Positions 63,440 to 64,000 of a stretch of 64,000 nucleotides of DNA are shown piece after piece; position 1 is the first letter of the stretch; each line of letters begins with the position of its first letter. The DNA lies in the NCBI RefSeq assembly GCF_003268595.1, contig NZ_CP029797.1:889501-953500 (forward strand). The letters run 5' to 3'. Made by a program: the position numbers and the translations under genes. The notes beneath the pieces were generated by a model, which was not told the origin of the DNA, ran no database searches, and was given only the letters and a program-made list of their open reading frames with translations. This stretch comes from Paraliobacillus zengyii. Its GTDB lineage: Bacteria; Bacillota; Bacilli; Bacillales; Amphibacillaceae.

Positions 63440-63860
63440 GATGCATAAAGTTTTAACTCGCTCCTCAAATGAAAGTGACTCTCTTTCCGTAGGCACGGCT
63501 TCAGCTAATTCGGTAAAGAAAACCGCTTTACAGAATGGATTTTCAGCCCGTGGGATTGCGATTATTCATCCCATCGGAAACATGTGCTGTTCCTAATGGA
63601 GTCTCGTCAATTTCATTTGATATGCTAGTATTGGTCTATAACTGTATGACAGGTTATCCTTTTTCGAACTGAGTTGAAATCACCAGCAACTTTTTACTAA
63701 TTCTAAATATTGCTCTTTTCAACGAAGGAAGCAAAGGGTTGAGACTCCTGTGGGAACAGCACAAACCGAAGATCCTCTATTGAAGCGAACTTTGCTTCGA
63801 TAGATAGCTGAGGTTGTGTCCACGGAAAGCGAAACCCTTTGCTGACGCAGTGAGATCAAA
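63440..63860. repeat. Paired palindrome locus F (elements F1 and F2)
   Basis: F1 (arms 63465-63478 and 63607-63620) has the side hairpin with loop TGCGATTATTC. F2 (arms 63730-63740 and 63833-63843, AGCAAAGGGTT / AACCCTTTGCT) is the short type. Convergent, 110-nt spacer unlike that of the other loci. F2 arms differ from those of A1/E2 by a paired change (AT-pair to GC-pair), so pairing is kept. Located upstream of yisQ. Same overall orientation as locus E, but clearly more diverged. Confidence 0.82.
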
Positions 63861-63932
63861 CACGTTACGTTAGAGTATATGTTAATTTAGTCATAAACAA
63901 AAATTTCCAAACGACAGCCTTTTTAAAAGAAA

Positions 63933-63959
63933 AAGCAGGACTCCAAAGGAATCCTGCTT
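63933..63959 (-). terminator. Terminator after the SDR gene
   Basis: Stem AAGCAGGACTCC with its complement (one G-T pair); T-rich on the minus strand. Confidence 0.75.
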
Positions 63960-63963
63960 CTAA

Positions 63964-64000
63964 TCAGCCATTTACGATAACGCCACCATTAACGTGAATC
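63964..64000 (-). CDS. Short-chain dehydrogenase/reductase, C-terminal fragment
   Basis: Only the last 11 codons are in the window: the minus strand reads IHVNGGVIVNG then TGA (63966-63964). The IHVNGG ending is a hallmark of SDR oxidoreductases such as glucose-1-dehydrogenase-like and YhxC/YhxD-like proteins. The rest lies beyond base 64000. The substrate cannot be named. Confidence 0.7.
   Translation of the reverse strand, partial: IHVNGGVIVNG

Noticed and set aside
10360..63860. Palindromic loci as a CRISPR array, IS remnants or tRNA-like genes
   Set aside because: Units are kilobases apart with diverged arms, no regular spacer array, no transposase frame, and no acceptor-stem or anticodon features.

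Overview
The window reads as the chromosome of a low-GC, endospore-forming, salt-tolerant member of the Bacillaceae (Gracilibacillus / Oceanobacillus / Virgibacillus-like; genus not provable from sequence alone). Supporting signs are an alpha/beta-type SASP, a complete gerPABCDEF set, ComK, strong AGGAGG ribosome binding sites, frequent GTG/TTG starts, acidic secreted lipoproteins, and a glycine-betaine uptake island. Much of the gene order follows the Bacillus subtilis yheAB - yha - ecs - hem - yhf - comK - yhj - addBA - gerP - yis region, so many names are supported by both sequence and position. No rRNA, tRNA, prophage, transposase or CRISPR array was seen.

Layout. 1-3.9 kb: end of an MFS transporter, IDEAL-domain protein, VanY-like carboxypeptidase lipoprotein, fumarase, SASP, a CxxC protein. 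3.9-7.8 kb: msmX and its PucR-type neighbour (minus), then yheB-yheA. 8-15.2 kb: ABC exporter yhaQ-yhaP and the SbcD/SbcC-like pair yhaO-yhaN behind an SOS-like box. 15.3-20 kb: a GbsR-type regulator, an enlarged YhaM nuclease, PrsA, two small membrane proteins. 19.5-24.3 kb: a second GbsR-type regulator divergent from an OpuA glycine-betaine operon, followed by a second binding protein whose two lobes are in circularly permuted order. 24.4-30.9 kb: yhaH, trpP (with a clear TRAP site), hit, a probable structured RNA, ecsAB, an M20 amidohydrolase, a Dps/ferritin-like protein with a sigma-B-type promoter. 31-34.3 kb: PAP2 phosphatase and LiaFSR envelope-stress system. 34.9-41.3 kb: HmoB, PbpF and hemEHY behind a perfect PerR-box sequence. 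41.5-48.3 kb: YhfI, LplJ, YhfN, ComK (with a K-box-like site), YhjD (with an SOS box), YhjE, signal peptidase I. 48.4-55.6 kb: addB-addA. 56.2-58.1 kb: gerP operon. 58.2-64 kb: DUF418 protein, frameshifted yisL, AsnO-type asparagine synthetase, MATE exporter, end of an SDR gene.

The most unusual content is non-coding. Six intergenic loci, roughly every 8-15 kb (10.4, 25.6, 34.4, 45.9, 55.7, 63.5 kb), each carry two 110-155 bp palindromic elements in a fixed convergent arrangement separated by 100-150 bp. Arms differ between elements but stay self-complementary, short GC-rich boxes are conserved, and a side hairpin with a conserved 11-nt loop recurs. Two pairs of loci are near-identical inverted copies (10.4/55.7 kb and 34.4/45.9 kb). 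This looks like a REPIN/BIME-like repeat family built from unusually large palindromes. Other points of note are the permuted binding proteins, a 7-bp repeat expansion that breaks yisL, the PerR box on hemEHY, the candidate RNA between hit and ecsA, and the degenerate Walker A of AddB.
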